Shown one piece after another: positions 1 to 6,088 of a stretch of 9,009 nt of DNA. Origin of the DNA: an uncultured Neomegalonema sp. (GTDB lineage Bacteria > Pseudomonadota > Alphaproteobacteria > Rhodobacterales > Rhodobacteraceae); assembly GCA_937944035.1 (NCBI GenBank), contig CALDZQ010000282.1, positions 1 to 9,009 of the forward strand. Direction: 5' to 3'. How positions within the stretch are numbered: position 1 is the first letter of the stretch; every line of letters begins with the position of its first letter. Position numbers and translations under genes: made by a program. The notes beneath the pieces were generated by a model, which made no database searches, was not told where the DNA came from, and saw only the letters and a list, made by a program, of their open reading frames with translations.

Positions 1-1
1 A

Positions 2-394
2 ATCCAAACCGCACCCGTTGCGCCCGTGCTGAACCATGTGATCTGGTCGCCGGATATTCATATCCATCAGCGCAAGGACGGGCGGTTGATTCTGGGGGAG
101 ATTTACAGCGACGGCTTGCCCGACCCCGCCGATATGACCGCTCGGCTGCGGGCGCGGTTCGCGGGTGTCGAGATCGCGGTGGAGCAGGTTATGCACGGGG
201 TGCGCCCTATTCCGGTAGACGGATTCCCGGTTGTCGGCGTTCCGAACGGCGCGCCGGGACTATATCTCGCCAGCACTCATAGCGGCGTGACCCTGGGGCC
301 GCTGATCGGGAAACTTGTGACGACGGAGATCCTGCGCGGGGAAAGATCGCCGCTGCTTTCCCCCTATCGGCCGACGCGGTTTAGAGCACCCTGA
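2..394 (+). CDS. FAD-dependent oxidoreductase, DAO family (C-terminal part, 5' truncated)
   Basis: The frame is open from the left edge, so only the last 130 codons or so are present. The protein matches the C-terminal half of the DAO family (glycine/D-amino acid oxidase type FAD enzymes, which oxidise C-N bonds of amines or amino acids). It has a substrate-domain stretch, then 'GVRPIPVDGFPVVG', then 'GLYLASTHSGVTLGPLIGK', the family's usual C-terminal FAD-contacting region, and it ends 'SPYRPTRF', where these proteins normally stop. The final residues 'RAP' and the TGA come from a palindromic element overlapping the gene end. The N-terminal Rossmann motif lies outside the window, so the substrate cannot be assigned. 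The next gene is convergent and looks functionally unrelated. Confidence 0.85.
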   Translation: MQTAPVAPVLNHVIWSPDIHIHQRKDGRLILGEIYSDGLPDPADMTARLRARFAGVEIAVEQVMHGVRPIPVDGFPVVGVPNGAPGLYLASTHSGVTLGPLIGKLVTTEILRGERSPLLSPYRPTRFRAP

Positions 395-422
395 ACGATA
401 TAAGGATCGTTCCGGGCACTCT
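383..422. repeat. Long imperfect palindrome at the 3' end of the oxidoreductase gene
   Basis: The arms at 383-399 and 406-422 are each 17 bases and match at 14 of 17 positions, around the 6-base loop ATAAGG. The left arm begins AGAGCACCC and the right arm ends GGGCACTCT. It includes the stop codon of the oxidoreductase gene. It lacks a clean T-run, so it is not a textbook intrinsic terminator, but it could stop or protect the transcript. Its AGAGCA...CTCTAA ends followed by a TTGTTTTGGCGCGTTTTCC stretch resemble, from memory, dispersed palindromic intergenic repeats of Rhizobiales and relatives. That link is inference. Confidence 0.5.
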
Positions 423-452
423 AACTTCTTGTTTTGGCGCGTTTTCCGAGTC

Positions 453-472
453 GGGCAATGAACCCATTGCCC
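453..472. repeat. Perfect hairpin GGGCAATG-AACC-CATTGCCC
   Basis: Two perfect 8-base arms surround a 4-base loop in the 110-base gap between two convergent genes. It lies 30 bases after the larger palindrome and may be the second half of the same compound element. Neither side has a T-run, so simple Rho-independent termination is unlikely. Confidence 0.45.
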
Positions 473-504
473 TTGATAACGCTATAATTAGATTGGTCCG
501 TCGC

Positions 505-1119
505 TCAGGACTTGGAAATCCTGTCACCGCGCCCGCTGCCCGTTGCCGTTTGCACCAAAATCTTGAAATCACCGGCAAAGCTTTGTTCGGCAATGTATCG
601 GGCATCGGATTCCGCCAGCTTTTCCGGCGTCGACATATCGATTTCGAGAATTTGGGAGCGGCCTGTAATGCCGGGCCGCACGGCGAAAACGCCCAGCTTC
701 TCCCGCGCGGCAATCAACGCCGCATCGTTCGGTAGGCCGGGACGCGGACCGACAAAACTCATATGCCCCGCGAGCACGTTTATCAGCTGCGGCAGCTCAT
801 CAAGTTTGTATTTCCTGAGCGCCGTGCCAACCCCGGTGACATTGGATTCCGTCAGATTATGCGACGTGACCGAGGGCGTGCCGACGAACATCGTCCGTAA
901 CTTGTACAATGTGAAGGGCTTTTGGTTGAGGCCGAGACGGGTTTGGGCAAAAACGGGATTCTTCCGGTCCTGCGCCCAGATCACCGCACAGGCGATCAGA
1001 ACAAGGATTACCGCGAAAGGGGTAATGAGAAGGGCGAGGAGAATATCAGCTAATCGTTTCATCAAGATACCTGCAAGACCGGAGGGTCTGTGTACTTTCC
1101 AAGGGACTGTGCTGCTCAT
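505..1119 (-). CDS. Sugar transferase, PglC/WcaJ-type undecaprenyl-phosphate sugar-1-phosphate transferase
   Basis: This is a short monotopic phosphoglycosyl transferase of 204 aa, about the length of PglC-type enzymes. They move a sugar-1-phosphate from a nucleotide sugar onto undecaprenyl phosphate in the inner membrane, the first step in building a surface glycan. Visible in order are a hydrophobic membrane helix (about residues 24-47), 'YKLRTM' (72-77), the catalytic Asp-Glu dyad in 'KLDELPQL' (D107, E108), 'SFVGPRPG' (121-128), 'VRPGITGRSQI' (147-157) and 'DFKILVQT' near the end. I chose the ATG at 1117-1119 because AAGGGAG lies just upstream, although the spacing is short. The ATG at 1060-1062 (185 aa, starting MKRLADILLALL) with a weaker AGG is a good alternative. 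The open frame extends upstream to 1209 without better support. The gene is divergent from a sulfotransferase gene, which fits a polysaccharide locus. The sugar specificity cannot be read. Confidence 0.9.
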   Translation of the reverse strand: MSSTVPWKVHRPSGLAGILMKRLADILLALLITPFAVILVLIACAVIWAQDRKNPVFAQTRLGLNQKPFTLYKLRTMFVGTPSVTSHNLTESNVTGVGTALRKYKLDELPQLINVLAGHMSFVGPRPGLPNDAALIAAREKLGVFAVRPGITGRSQILEIDMSTPEKLAESDARYIAEQSFAGDFKILVQTATGSGRGDRISKS

Positions 1120-1295
1120 ATACTCCCTTGCACAGGATTTCCAATGTTGATAGCCCCTCCCCTTGAGTGAATTATGATGCGGATAATTGATGTGGCCGTT
1201 TTCACGCATGGATCAAAGACCAGTGCGAAGGACTGTCCCGTGACACAACGCATTTTTGTAACCGGTGAAGATATAGTGACGTGGAGTATTCCGGA

Positions 1296-2213
1296 ATGAA
1301 ACAGCACAGGGTTGTTCCAACATTCGTTAATGTGGGGCCGGGGCGCTGTGGCACCAGCTGGCTCCACGAGGCGCTTGCCGCCCATCCGGAAATCGGCATG
1401 TCGCGGGTGAAGGAAACCGAATATTTCAATACCAACCTCGAAAAGGGCGGGGCATGGTATCTCGAACATTTCGATGATCTTGACGGCAAACAAGCGGTAG
1501 GCGAGATTTCAAACAACTATTATCTCGACACGTCCATTCCGGAAAAGCTCCTCGCCCACAATCCGGATATCAAGGTGATCTTCAACGTCCGCGATCCGAT
1601 GGGGCTTTTGAAATCCTTCCATCAATTCGGCGTCCGGCGCGGCTTGCCGTTCGAGGGCGGCAAAGACGAATTCGATATTCCTGTCGGCATGGTCATGGGG
1701 TCCGGTTACGCGCACCGCAAGCGCCAGAACGCCCTTGTACCCAGCGACACACCCACATTGGTCGAGTCCGTCCTGCTCAGCCGCTATCTCGATCCCTACA
1801 TCAAGGCGTTTCCGCCGGAAAACCTCTATGTCTTTGATTTTGAACGCCTGCGGACCGATCCGCAAGGGGAGATAGAGCGGATTTACACATTTTTGGGCGT
1901 CGACCCGTCTTTCAAATTCGAGAGCGCCGGGGAAAAGATCAACGCGGCCCTGAAACCCAAATCCAAAGCTTTGGCGCGGAGCGCGTCCGCCACGGCGTTC
2001 TTCCTGCGCCGCGCGGGTCTGCACCGCCTTCTGTCGCATCTGCACAAATCGCGCTTTCTGAAGACCGTGATCTTCAAACCGGCGGAAAAATCAGCAATGG
2101 CGGCCTTTTCGCCTCCCGCTGAAATCAAGTCCCTTCTGGCGGAAGAACGCGCCCGGATCGTCGGTCTCCGGCCTGAATTGTCCGGGAACTGGGAACAGGC
2201 CGGGTTGCTATGA
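1296..2213 (+). CDS. Sulfotransferase family protein
   Basis: This is a cytosolic PAPS-dependent sulfotransferase-type protein (305 aa) that would transfer sulfate from 3'-phosphoadenylyl sulfate to a hydroxyl or amine of an acceptor. The 5'-phosphosulfate loop is 'GPGRCGTSWL' (residues 14-23), here with Arg-Cys in place of the usual Lys-Ser. The 3'-phosphate site is 'VIFNVRDPMGLLKSF' (94-108), with R99 and S107 at the expected places. The ATG at 1296 is preferred because GTGGAG lies 9 bases upstream; an in-frame GTG at 1281 would add five residues. The TGA overlaps the ATG of the next gene (ATGA), so the two are probably translationally coupled. With a sugar transferase next door, a glycan acceptor is likely, but this is inference. 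Small-molecule or peptide acceptors are not excluded. Confidence 0.85.
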   Translation: MKQHRVVPTFVNVGPGRCGTSWLHEALAAHPEIGMSRVKETEYFNTNLEKGGAWYLEHFDDLDGKQAVGEISNNYYLDTSIPEKLLAHNPDIKVIFNVRDPMGLLKSFHQFGVRRGLPFEGGKDEFDIPVGMVMGSGYAHRKRQNALVPSDTPTLVESVLLSRYLDPYIKAFPPENLYVFDFERLRTDPQGEIERIYTFLGVDPSFKFESAGEKINAALKPKSKALARSASATAFFLRRAGLHRLLSHLHKSRFLKTVIFKPAEKSAMAAFSPPAEIKSLLAEERARIVGLRPELSGNWEQAGLL

Positions 2214-3178
2214 AGCCTGTCCTCCTCACCGGAGCGAACGGGTTCATGGGCCGCCGGATCGCGCGCCGTCTTCTCGATGAGGGATACGCGGTCATCGGCC
2301 TCGACCTCGCCCCCGCTCCCGCCGCCCCTTTTACGCGCTATGTGGGCGTGGATCTTCTCAAAGATGATCTTGATGCGGATCTGTTCGACGGGGACACCAC
2401 GATTGTCCACGCGGCAGCAATTATCCCCGGCGATGCACTCGGCAGCTATCGTGAGGAAGATGACCCTAATGTTCAGATGACCCTGAACATTCTCAATGCC
2501 TGTGCGCGCCATGATGTACGGCGTTTCGTGCAGATCGGCAGCGCATCCGTCTACGGGCCGGGAGAGAGCGCCCGGCGCGAGGATCACGCCCTCGAACCCG
2601 TTTCCGCTTACGGCAAAGGTAAGCTGGCCTGTGAACGCGCCATTGAGCGGTGCGCACGGGAGTCCGGTCTTTCCGCGATTATCCTGCGCAAGGGCAGTGT
2701 CTTCGGTGAGGGAATGCCCGCCTCGAACAGCTCGGCGCGGATGATCGGGGCCATTGCGGCGGGGAAGTTTTTCGTGCCGGGCAATGGCCTCAATCTCAAA
2801 AGTTTTCTGCATGTCGATGAGGCTGTCAGCGTCGTTGCGGCATCTGTTGACAGCCTTGCCCCCGCCCCGGAGGCCGGGATTTCTGTCCTCAACGCGGCAT
2901 CAGAGCCTGTGACTGTCGGGGCGGTTGCCGATGCTGTGGCTGATGCGATTGATGCCCGCCGTCCGGTGCGTGTTCCAACGGCCGTTTTGAAGCCGGGACA
3001 GCTTCTTGCTGATAGGTCCGGCATCCGGTCCCTGCAAAATCTTTCCGGGTCGATCCGCAAACTGGCCAGTACCGATTTTCTGGATTGCACCCGCATCCGC
3101 GAATTTTTTCCGGGCGTGATAACCGGCAACGCACCGGAGCAGATGGCGACAGTAGCTATAGCGCAGTGTAAGCACTGA
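2210..3178 (+). CDS. NAD-dependent epimerase/dehydratase (extended SDR family)
   Basis: This is an extended short-chain dehydrogenase of 322 aa, close to the usual length for nucleotide-sugar epimerases, dehydratases and reductases. The N-terminal Rossmann motif is 'TGANGFMG' (residues 7-14). The acidic residue D32 in 'VIGLDLAP' after strand 2 points to NAD(H) rather than NADP(H). 'VHAAA' (66-70), the serine strand 'IGSASVYG' (109-116) and the catalytic Tyr-x-x-x-Lys 'YGKGK' (Y134, K138) follow in order. The start overlaps the sulfotransferase stop codon, so the pair forms one unit. The likely role is remodelling a nucleotide sugar, for example C4 epimerisation or dehydration, for the glycan built or sulfated by its neighbours. 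The exact reaction cannot be told from sequence. The 3' end is convergent with the aldolase gene, with 33 bases between stops and no clear terminator. Confidence 0.88.
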   Translation: MKPVLLTGANGFMGRRIARRLLDEGYAVIGLDLAPAPAAPFTRYVGVDLLKDDLDADLFDGDTTIVHAAAIIPGDALGSYREEDDPNVQMTLNILNACARHDVRRFVQIGSASVYGPGESARREDHALEPVSAYGKGKLACERAIERCARESGLSAIILRKGSVFGEGMPASNSSARMIGAIAAGKFFVPGNGLNLKSFLHVDEAVSVVAASVDSLAPAPEAGISVLNAASEPVTVGAVADAVADAIDARRPVRVPTAVLKPGQLLADRSGIRSLQNLSGSIRKLASTDFLDCTRIREFFPGVITGNAPEQMATVAIAQCKH

Positions 3179-3211
3179 ATTAACCGTAAAGCTGACTCAC
3201 TTTCTGCGCGC

Positions 3212-3985
3212 TCAAGCCATCCCTGATTTAACCTGCGCCAACAACGCATCCGAGCCTTTGCTGAGGAGGGAAGCGTCGGAGCCGCAGGCGACAAAGCTGA
3301 AGCCTTCATTGAGCAGGTCCGCCGCTTTCACCCCGTCAAAAACCAGCGTCCCGACCGGAATTCCGGCGGCGATCAGCTTTTTGGCGGCGGGGCGAATCAC
3401 GTCCCAAATCGCGGGGTCGTTCGGTTTGCCGAGGATGCCCATATCCGCACCGATGTCGGCGGGGCCGAAGAAGATGCCGCTGACCCCGTCAACCGAGCCG
3501 ATCTCCACCGATTTTTCAATCGCTGAAATCGTTTCGACTTGCAGGATTACGGCGGTTTCGTCTTCGATCCGGTCGAAATAATCGCCGATCCGCCCGAAGG
3601 CGTTGGCCCGTGTCGAGCCGCTGACCCCGCGTATGCCGCGCGGCGGATACCGGGTTGAGGCAACCGCTTTTTCCGCCTCCTCAACCGACTGGATCATCGG
3701 GAAAAGCAAGGCGGGCGCGCCAAGGTCGAGCAGGCGCTTGACGATGACCGGATCATTCCAGGGCGGGCGCACGATTGCCGTTGTGGGGACGGCCTCAAAG
3801 GTTTGAAGCTGCCCCAGCACGATCTGCAACTCGTTCGGCGCGTGCTCCATATCGAGCAGCGCCCAGTCATACCCCGCCGGGGCAACGGTTTCCGCCGCGA
3901 AGTTGCTGCATAAGCTGACCCAAAGGCCGATTTGCTTTTTACCGGATTTCAGGCCCGCTGTGAACGGGTTGGGTTTGAGCTTCAT
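3212..3985 (-). CDS. HpcH/HpaI-family class II aldolase
   Basis: This is a 257-aa protein very like E. coli HpaI (4-hydroxy-2-oxoheptanedioate aldolase), a divalent-metal-dependent class II aldolase of the pyruvate/phosphoenolpyruvate TIM-barrel group. It cleaves or forms 4-hydroxy-2-oxo acids, releasing pyruvate. The key residues align: 'DMEHAPN' with the catalytic H48, 'IVRPPWND' with R73 (pyruvate binding), and metal ligands E151 in 'LQVET' and D177 in 'FFGPADIGADMG'. 'TRYPPRGIRGVSGSTRA' (111-127) is the typical substrate loop. The start has AAGGA about 9 bases upstream. It lies 23 bases downstream of ssb on the same strand, so read-through from ssb is possible. No other aromatic-degradation gene is nearby, so the physiological substrate is open; 2-keto-3-deoxy sugar acid cleavage is a common alternative in this family. 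Confidence 0.88.
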   Translation of the reverse strand: MKLKPNPFTAGLKSGKKQIGLWVSLCSNFAAETVAPAGYDWALLDMEHAPNELQIVLGQLQTFEAVPTTAIVRPPWNDPVIVKRLLDLGAPALLFPMIQSVEEAEKAVASTRYPPRGIRGVSGSTRANAFGRIGDYFDRIEDETAVILQVETISAIEKSVEIGSVDGVSGIFFGPADIGADMGILGKPNDPAIWDVIRPAAKKLIAAGIPVGTLVFDGVKAADLLNEGFSFVACGSDASLLSKGSDALLAQVKSGMA

Positions 3986-4008
3986 CGGTCAGATCCTTGA
4001 GCTTGCTT

Positions 4009-4500
4009 TTAGAACGGAATCTCATCGTCGAGATCGGGGGCGTAGCTTTCGCGCGGGGGTTCGTTGCCGCTGGCATAGCCGCCACCGCCACCGCCCTGGG
4101 CGTATCCGCCGCCTCCACCGCCGCCACCCATGCCGCCGCCGCCCTCGTTGCGGCCATCAAGCATGGTCAGTTCGGAGCGGTAGGGGCGCAAGACGACTTC
4201 GGTTGAATATTTATCCTGCCCGGATTGGTCCTGCCATTTGCGGGTTTCAAGCTGGCCCTCGATATAAACTTTCGAGCCTTTGCGCAGATATTGCTCGGCA
4301 ACCCGCACAAGCGGTTCCGAGAAAATTGCGACACGATGCCATTCGGTGCGCTCTTTACGCTCGCCGCTTTGCTTGTCCTTCCACGTCTCGGACGTGGCGA
4401 TGGAGAGGTTGCATACCTTGCCGCCATTCGGAAAAGACCGCACTTCGGGGTCGCGACCCAGGTTGCCGATAATAATGACCTTGTTAACGCTGCCCGCCAT
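4009..4500 (-). CDS. ssb: Single-stranded DNA-binding protein SSB
   Basis: SSB coats single-stranded DNA during replication, recombination and repair, normally as a tetramer, and recruits partners through its C-terminal tip. The 163-aa protein begins 'MAGSVNKVIIIGNLGRDPE', the classic SSB opening. An OB fold of about 110 residues follows, with 'ERTEWHRVAIFSE' and 'YLRKGSKVYIEGQLETRKW'. Then comes a glycine-rich linker (about residues 117-145), and the acidic tip 'DLDDEIPF' replaces the commoner DDDIPF. The ATG at 4498-4500 is supported by CAGGAG 8 bases upstream and by family length; the frame extends to 4566 but that extension is not SSB-like. A perfect DnaA-box-like nonamer sits immediately upstream. 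The neighbouring divergent gene is a lipoprotein gene, not uvrA as in enterobacteria. Confidence 0.97.
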   Translation of the reverse strand: MAGSVNKVIIIGNLGRDPEVRSFPNGGKVCNLSIATSETWKDKQSGERKERTEWHRVAIFSEPLVRVAEQYLRKGSKVYIEGQLETRKWQDQSGQDKYSTEVVLRPYRSELTMLDGRNEGGGGMGGGGGGGGYAQGGGGGGYASGNEPPRESYAPDLDDEIPF

Positions 4501-4511
4501 CGGTGCGCTCC

Positions 4512-4520
4512 TGTGGATAA
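4512..4520 (-). other. DnaA-box-like nonamer TTATCCACA in the ssb leader
   Basis: On the minus strand this reads TTATCCACA, an exact match to the consensus DnaA box. It lies 11 bases before the ssb ATG and just ahead of the Shine-Dalgarno sequence. A single nonamer can occur by chance in a window this size, so control of ssb by DnaA is only suggested. No cluster of boxes or AT-rich unwinding element is present, so this is not an origin. Confidence 0.35.
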
Positions 4521-4536
4521 TGTGAACTTTTGTGGA

Positions 4537-4566
4537 ACGATAAACGATAGAACCACATCTTGCCAA
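4537..4566 (-). promoter_or_regulatory. Possible sigma-70 promoter of ssb
   Basis: Read on the minus strand, TTGGCA (4561-4566) and TATCGT (4537-4542) are separated by 18 bases. They match the -35 and -10 consensus at 5 of 6 and 4 of 6 positions. They would start transcription about 30 bases before the ssb ATG. The call is by eye in a divergent intergenic region, where such matches are common. Confidence 0.3.
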
Positions 4567-4739
4567 TCGCTGATTTCGCTTCCGGCAATAAATTCTTTAC
4601 CACGAAGCGGGCATGGTTCCACCAGTACTATTTGCAGCGCCGTCACAGGCAGCCGCGTTTTTTCCATTCCCAGCGGGGCGGAATTTGGCGCAGACTTGTG
4701 AGGCAAGAGACTGTCAGAAGACAGATCAAGGAGTTCACC

Positions 4740-5270
4740 ATGACAAGAGTATTCGCTCTGCGTGCCGCTGTTTCGGGCGCTTTGCTGTCCGGTTTGACCG
4801 CCTGCGCGTCATCTTCGCAAGGGCCGGGGCCGACCGCATTTGCACCGCCTCCGCCGCCTTCGGGTTATCAGACAGCCGCGCCCGCTGTGCCCCGTGCCGC
4901 TGACCCCCGTGCTGCCGTTGTGGGCGGGATCGTTTTTCCGGCTGATGGCACGCGCGGGCAGGTTCCGCAGGGGTCGAAGCTGACCGTGCGCGTTTATGAT
5001 GCCGCCGGAGGGGATGTGAACCGCCGTGTGGCCGAAGAAAAGTTCGACGCGTCGCGCGGCTTGCCCGTGCAATACCAGGTGCCGGTTGCGGCTAAAGCGC
5101 TGGGCGGTATGCGGATGCCTGCCGTGGCGGCGCGGGTTACGGGGCCGGGCGGCCGCGTGATCTATCGCAACGAGGTTGCCGTGCTGTTGCGCAAAGGGGA
5201 AGCGCAGGACGATATTCCGATGATTCGCCAAAAACCGCAGAGCGCGAGTGCGCTGACGGCTTGGGAATAA
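4740..5270 (+). CDS. YbaY-like lipoprotein
   Basis: This 176-aa protein has a lipoprotein signal peptide: charged start 'MTRVFALR', hydrophobic core, and lipobox 'LTAC' with the lipidated cysteine at residue 22. A Pro/Ala-rich spacer follows (to about residue 60), then a compact beta-rich domain, 'VVGGIVFPAD...LTVRVYDAAG' through 'VIYRNEVAVLLRKG'. This resembles the YbaY/YscW-type lipoprotein domain (PF09619) of secreted beta-sandwich lipoproteins. With no Asp after the cysteine (Ala-Ser-Ser), sorting to the outer membrane is expected. The ATG is fixed by AAGGAG 6 bases upstream. It is divergent from ssb. The function of the family is poorly known; roles in envelope maintenance or as a pilotin-like chaperone are suggested for relatives. 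The domain assignment is by recognition of the pattern only. Confidence 0.78.
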   Translation: MTRVFALRAAVSGALLSGLTACASSSQGPGPTAFAPPPPPSGYQTAAPAVPRAADPRAAVVGGIVFPADGTRGQVPQGSKLTVRVYDAAGGDVNRRVAEEKFDASRGLPVQYQVPVAAKALGGMRMPAVAARVTGPGGRVIYRNEVAVLLRKGEAQDDIPMIRQKPQSASALTAWE

Positions 5271-5303
5271 CCCTGTCCTGAGGCTCTCATATCCAGCAAA
5301 AGA

Positions 5304-5331
5304 CCACAGCCGCGCGCTTTCGCGGCTGTGG
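5304..5331 (-). terminator. Hairpin terminator between convergent genes
   Basis: Perfect 11-base arms CCACAGCCGCG and CGCGGCTGTGG surround a 6-base loop. On the minus strand the stem is followed by TCTTTTGC, a short T-rich run, so it best fits termination of the minus-strand membrane-protein gene whose stop lies 15 bases upstream. On the plus strand no T-run follows, though it could still protect the lipoprotein mRNA 3' end. Confidence 0.7.
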
Positions 5332-5345
5332 GGCGCTGTCCCGGA

Positions 5346-5780
5346 TCAGTAAGGATCCTGAGACACATGCTCGCGGTCCATTTCGAGCAGCTTGCCCGCT
5401 CCGCCGTTGAGCGAAATCATGAAATCAATGATCGACAGGCCCAGCGCGGTCAGTGTCAGGAAAATCGCGTCCGATGATACGCCGCGATTGAGCGCCCCAA
5501 GGGTCAGCAGATACGTCATCGTCGTCAGCGCGAAGCACAGGAAGATCACGTCTATAATAATGTCCAACACAAACGCGCGTTTCGAGGTGATGTCAAAACT
5601 GCCAAACGCGCTGACCGCGATTGATATGGCCGAGAAGACCAGAATGGCGATCAGCGTGTGCTGAAGCGTGATGCCCAGCCCCCCCTGCGCGCTGTTCCTG
5701 AACCCCGTATCGGAAACCACGAAGGCGAGGACCAGCGTAATCAACACAATGGTACGCGGCGAGAAGATGAATCGGAGCAT
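5346..5780 (-). CDS. Small integral membrane protein of unknown function
   Basis: I do not recognise this 144-aa protein. It has four hydrophobic segments at about residues 8-23, 37-60, 69-96 and 102-125, with short loops and a polar C-terminal tail 'LLEMDREHVSQDPY'. This suggests a four-helix inner-membrane protein. Basic residues in 'MLRFIFSPR' would place the N-terminus in the cytoplasm, and with an even number of helices the C-terminus too. No catalytic or transport motif is visible. The ATG at 5778-5780 has only a weak GGGA upstream, but a perfect 20-base palindrome lies 20 bases before it. The gene stands alone, convergent with the lipoprotein gene and ending in a hairpin terminator. 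The real-gene call rests on the strong membrane pattern and the terminator. Confidence 0.75.
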   Translation of the reverse strand: MLRFIFSPRTIVLITLVLAFVVSDTGFRNSAQGGLGITLQHTLIAILVFSAISIAVSAFGSFDITSKRAFVLDIIIDVIFLCFALTTMTYLLTLGALNRGVSSDAIFLTLTALGLSIIDFMISLNGGAGKLLEMDREHVSQDPY

Positions 5781-5800
5781 GGCCGTTGTCCCATTGCAAT

Positions 5801-5820
5801 GCGTTAAAAAGCTTTAACGC
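5801..5820. promoter_or_regulatory. Perfect palindrome upstream of the membrane-protein gene
   Basis: Arms GCGTTAAA and TTTAACGC surround AAGC, 20 bases before the minus-strand start codon at 5780. The two TTAA boxes are separated by 6 bases, one short of the TTAA-N7-TTAA site of the alphaproteobacterial cell-cycle regulator CtrA. It could be an operator or a leader hairpin; neither is proven. Confidence 0.4.
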
Positions 5821-5899
5821 GAAACCTAGACGTATTCCGGCACTCTGTCAGCGAAATCGGGAATTTACGATGCTTTTTCGTCCCGCGTAGAAAGTTGGC

Positions 5900-6050
5900 C
5901 TGCCGATTGCAATGTAAACTGGCGAGCCGGGGCTGGTGGCTAACCGTAAGATCGTCGCCCCCTTTTTACGACCCGCTGGTGCCGGCTCTCACCTATCAAC
6001 TGTGCAACACACAGAAAAGGGCGCCTCAGAAACGAGGCGCCCTTTTCATT
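5900..6050 (+). ncRNA. Candidate small RNA with strong terminator
   Basis: A possible promoter, TTTACG (5864-5869) and TAGAAA (5888-5893) with an 18-base spacer, would start a transcript near 5900. The stretch then carries a closing stem GAGCCGG (5924-5930) / CCGGCTC (5982-5988). Inside it lie a CGTAA/TTACG stem (5945-5949 / 5966-5970) and the 7-base direct repeat GCTGGTG (5932-5938, 5975-5981). The run ends in the strong hairpin at 6015-6046 and a T-rich tail. No convincing protein frame crosses it. It does not match tRNA, SRP RNA, tmRNA or a riboswitch that I know. The alternative is that the terminator serves something on the minus strand and the rest is a plain spacer. Confidence 0.3.
6015..6046 (+). 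terminator. Strong Rho-independent terminator, possibly bidirectional
   Basis: Perfect 13-base arms AAAAGGGCGCCTC and GAGGCGCCCTTTT flank the loop AGAAAC. The stem is followed on the plus strand by CATTTGGATTTT, and on the minus strand the mirrored stem also ends in TTTT. It can work in both directions, but nothing annotated with confidence ends here, which hints at an unannotated transcript on one side. Confidence 0.85.
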
Positions 6051-6088
6051 TGGATTTTAGTCTCCCCAGACTCAGGCTCTTCGGCCTT

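Noticed and set aside
1120..1295. Divergent promoter region between the sugar transferase and sulfotransferase genes
   Set aside because: Several -10-like words exist (for example GATAAT at 1182), but none has a properly spaced -35 partner, so no promoter is called.
1883..2812. Long minus-strand open frame opposite the sulfotransferase and epimerase genes
   Set aside because: It lies opposite two well-supported genes that show clear family motifs. Its protein has no recognisable domain, which fits a shadow of GC-rich coding DNA.
3162..3212. Possible terminator between the epimerase and aldolase stop codons
   Set aside because: Only a 5-base stem (CAGTG/CACTG) and a distant 6-base GCGCAG match are found, with no T-run, so this is not convincing.
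4020..4150. GCC/CCG-rich repeats resembling a short tandem array
   Set aside because: They encode the glycine-rich linker of SSB on the minus strand, so they are explained by coding.
4560..4739. Upstream in-frame extension of the lipoprotein gene
   Set aside because: It would bury the signal peptide and lipobox 60 residues inside the protein. The ATG at 4740 has an ideal AAGGAG.
5793..5914. Repeated 9-mer ATTGCAATG (5793-5801 and 5906-5914)
   Set aside because: Two copies of a short, self-complementary word about 110 bases apart are weak evidence and may be chance.
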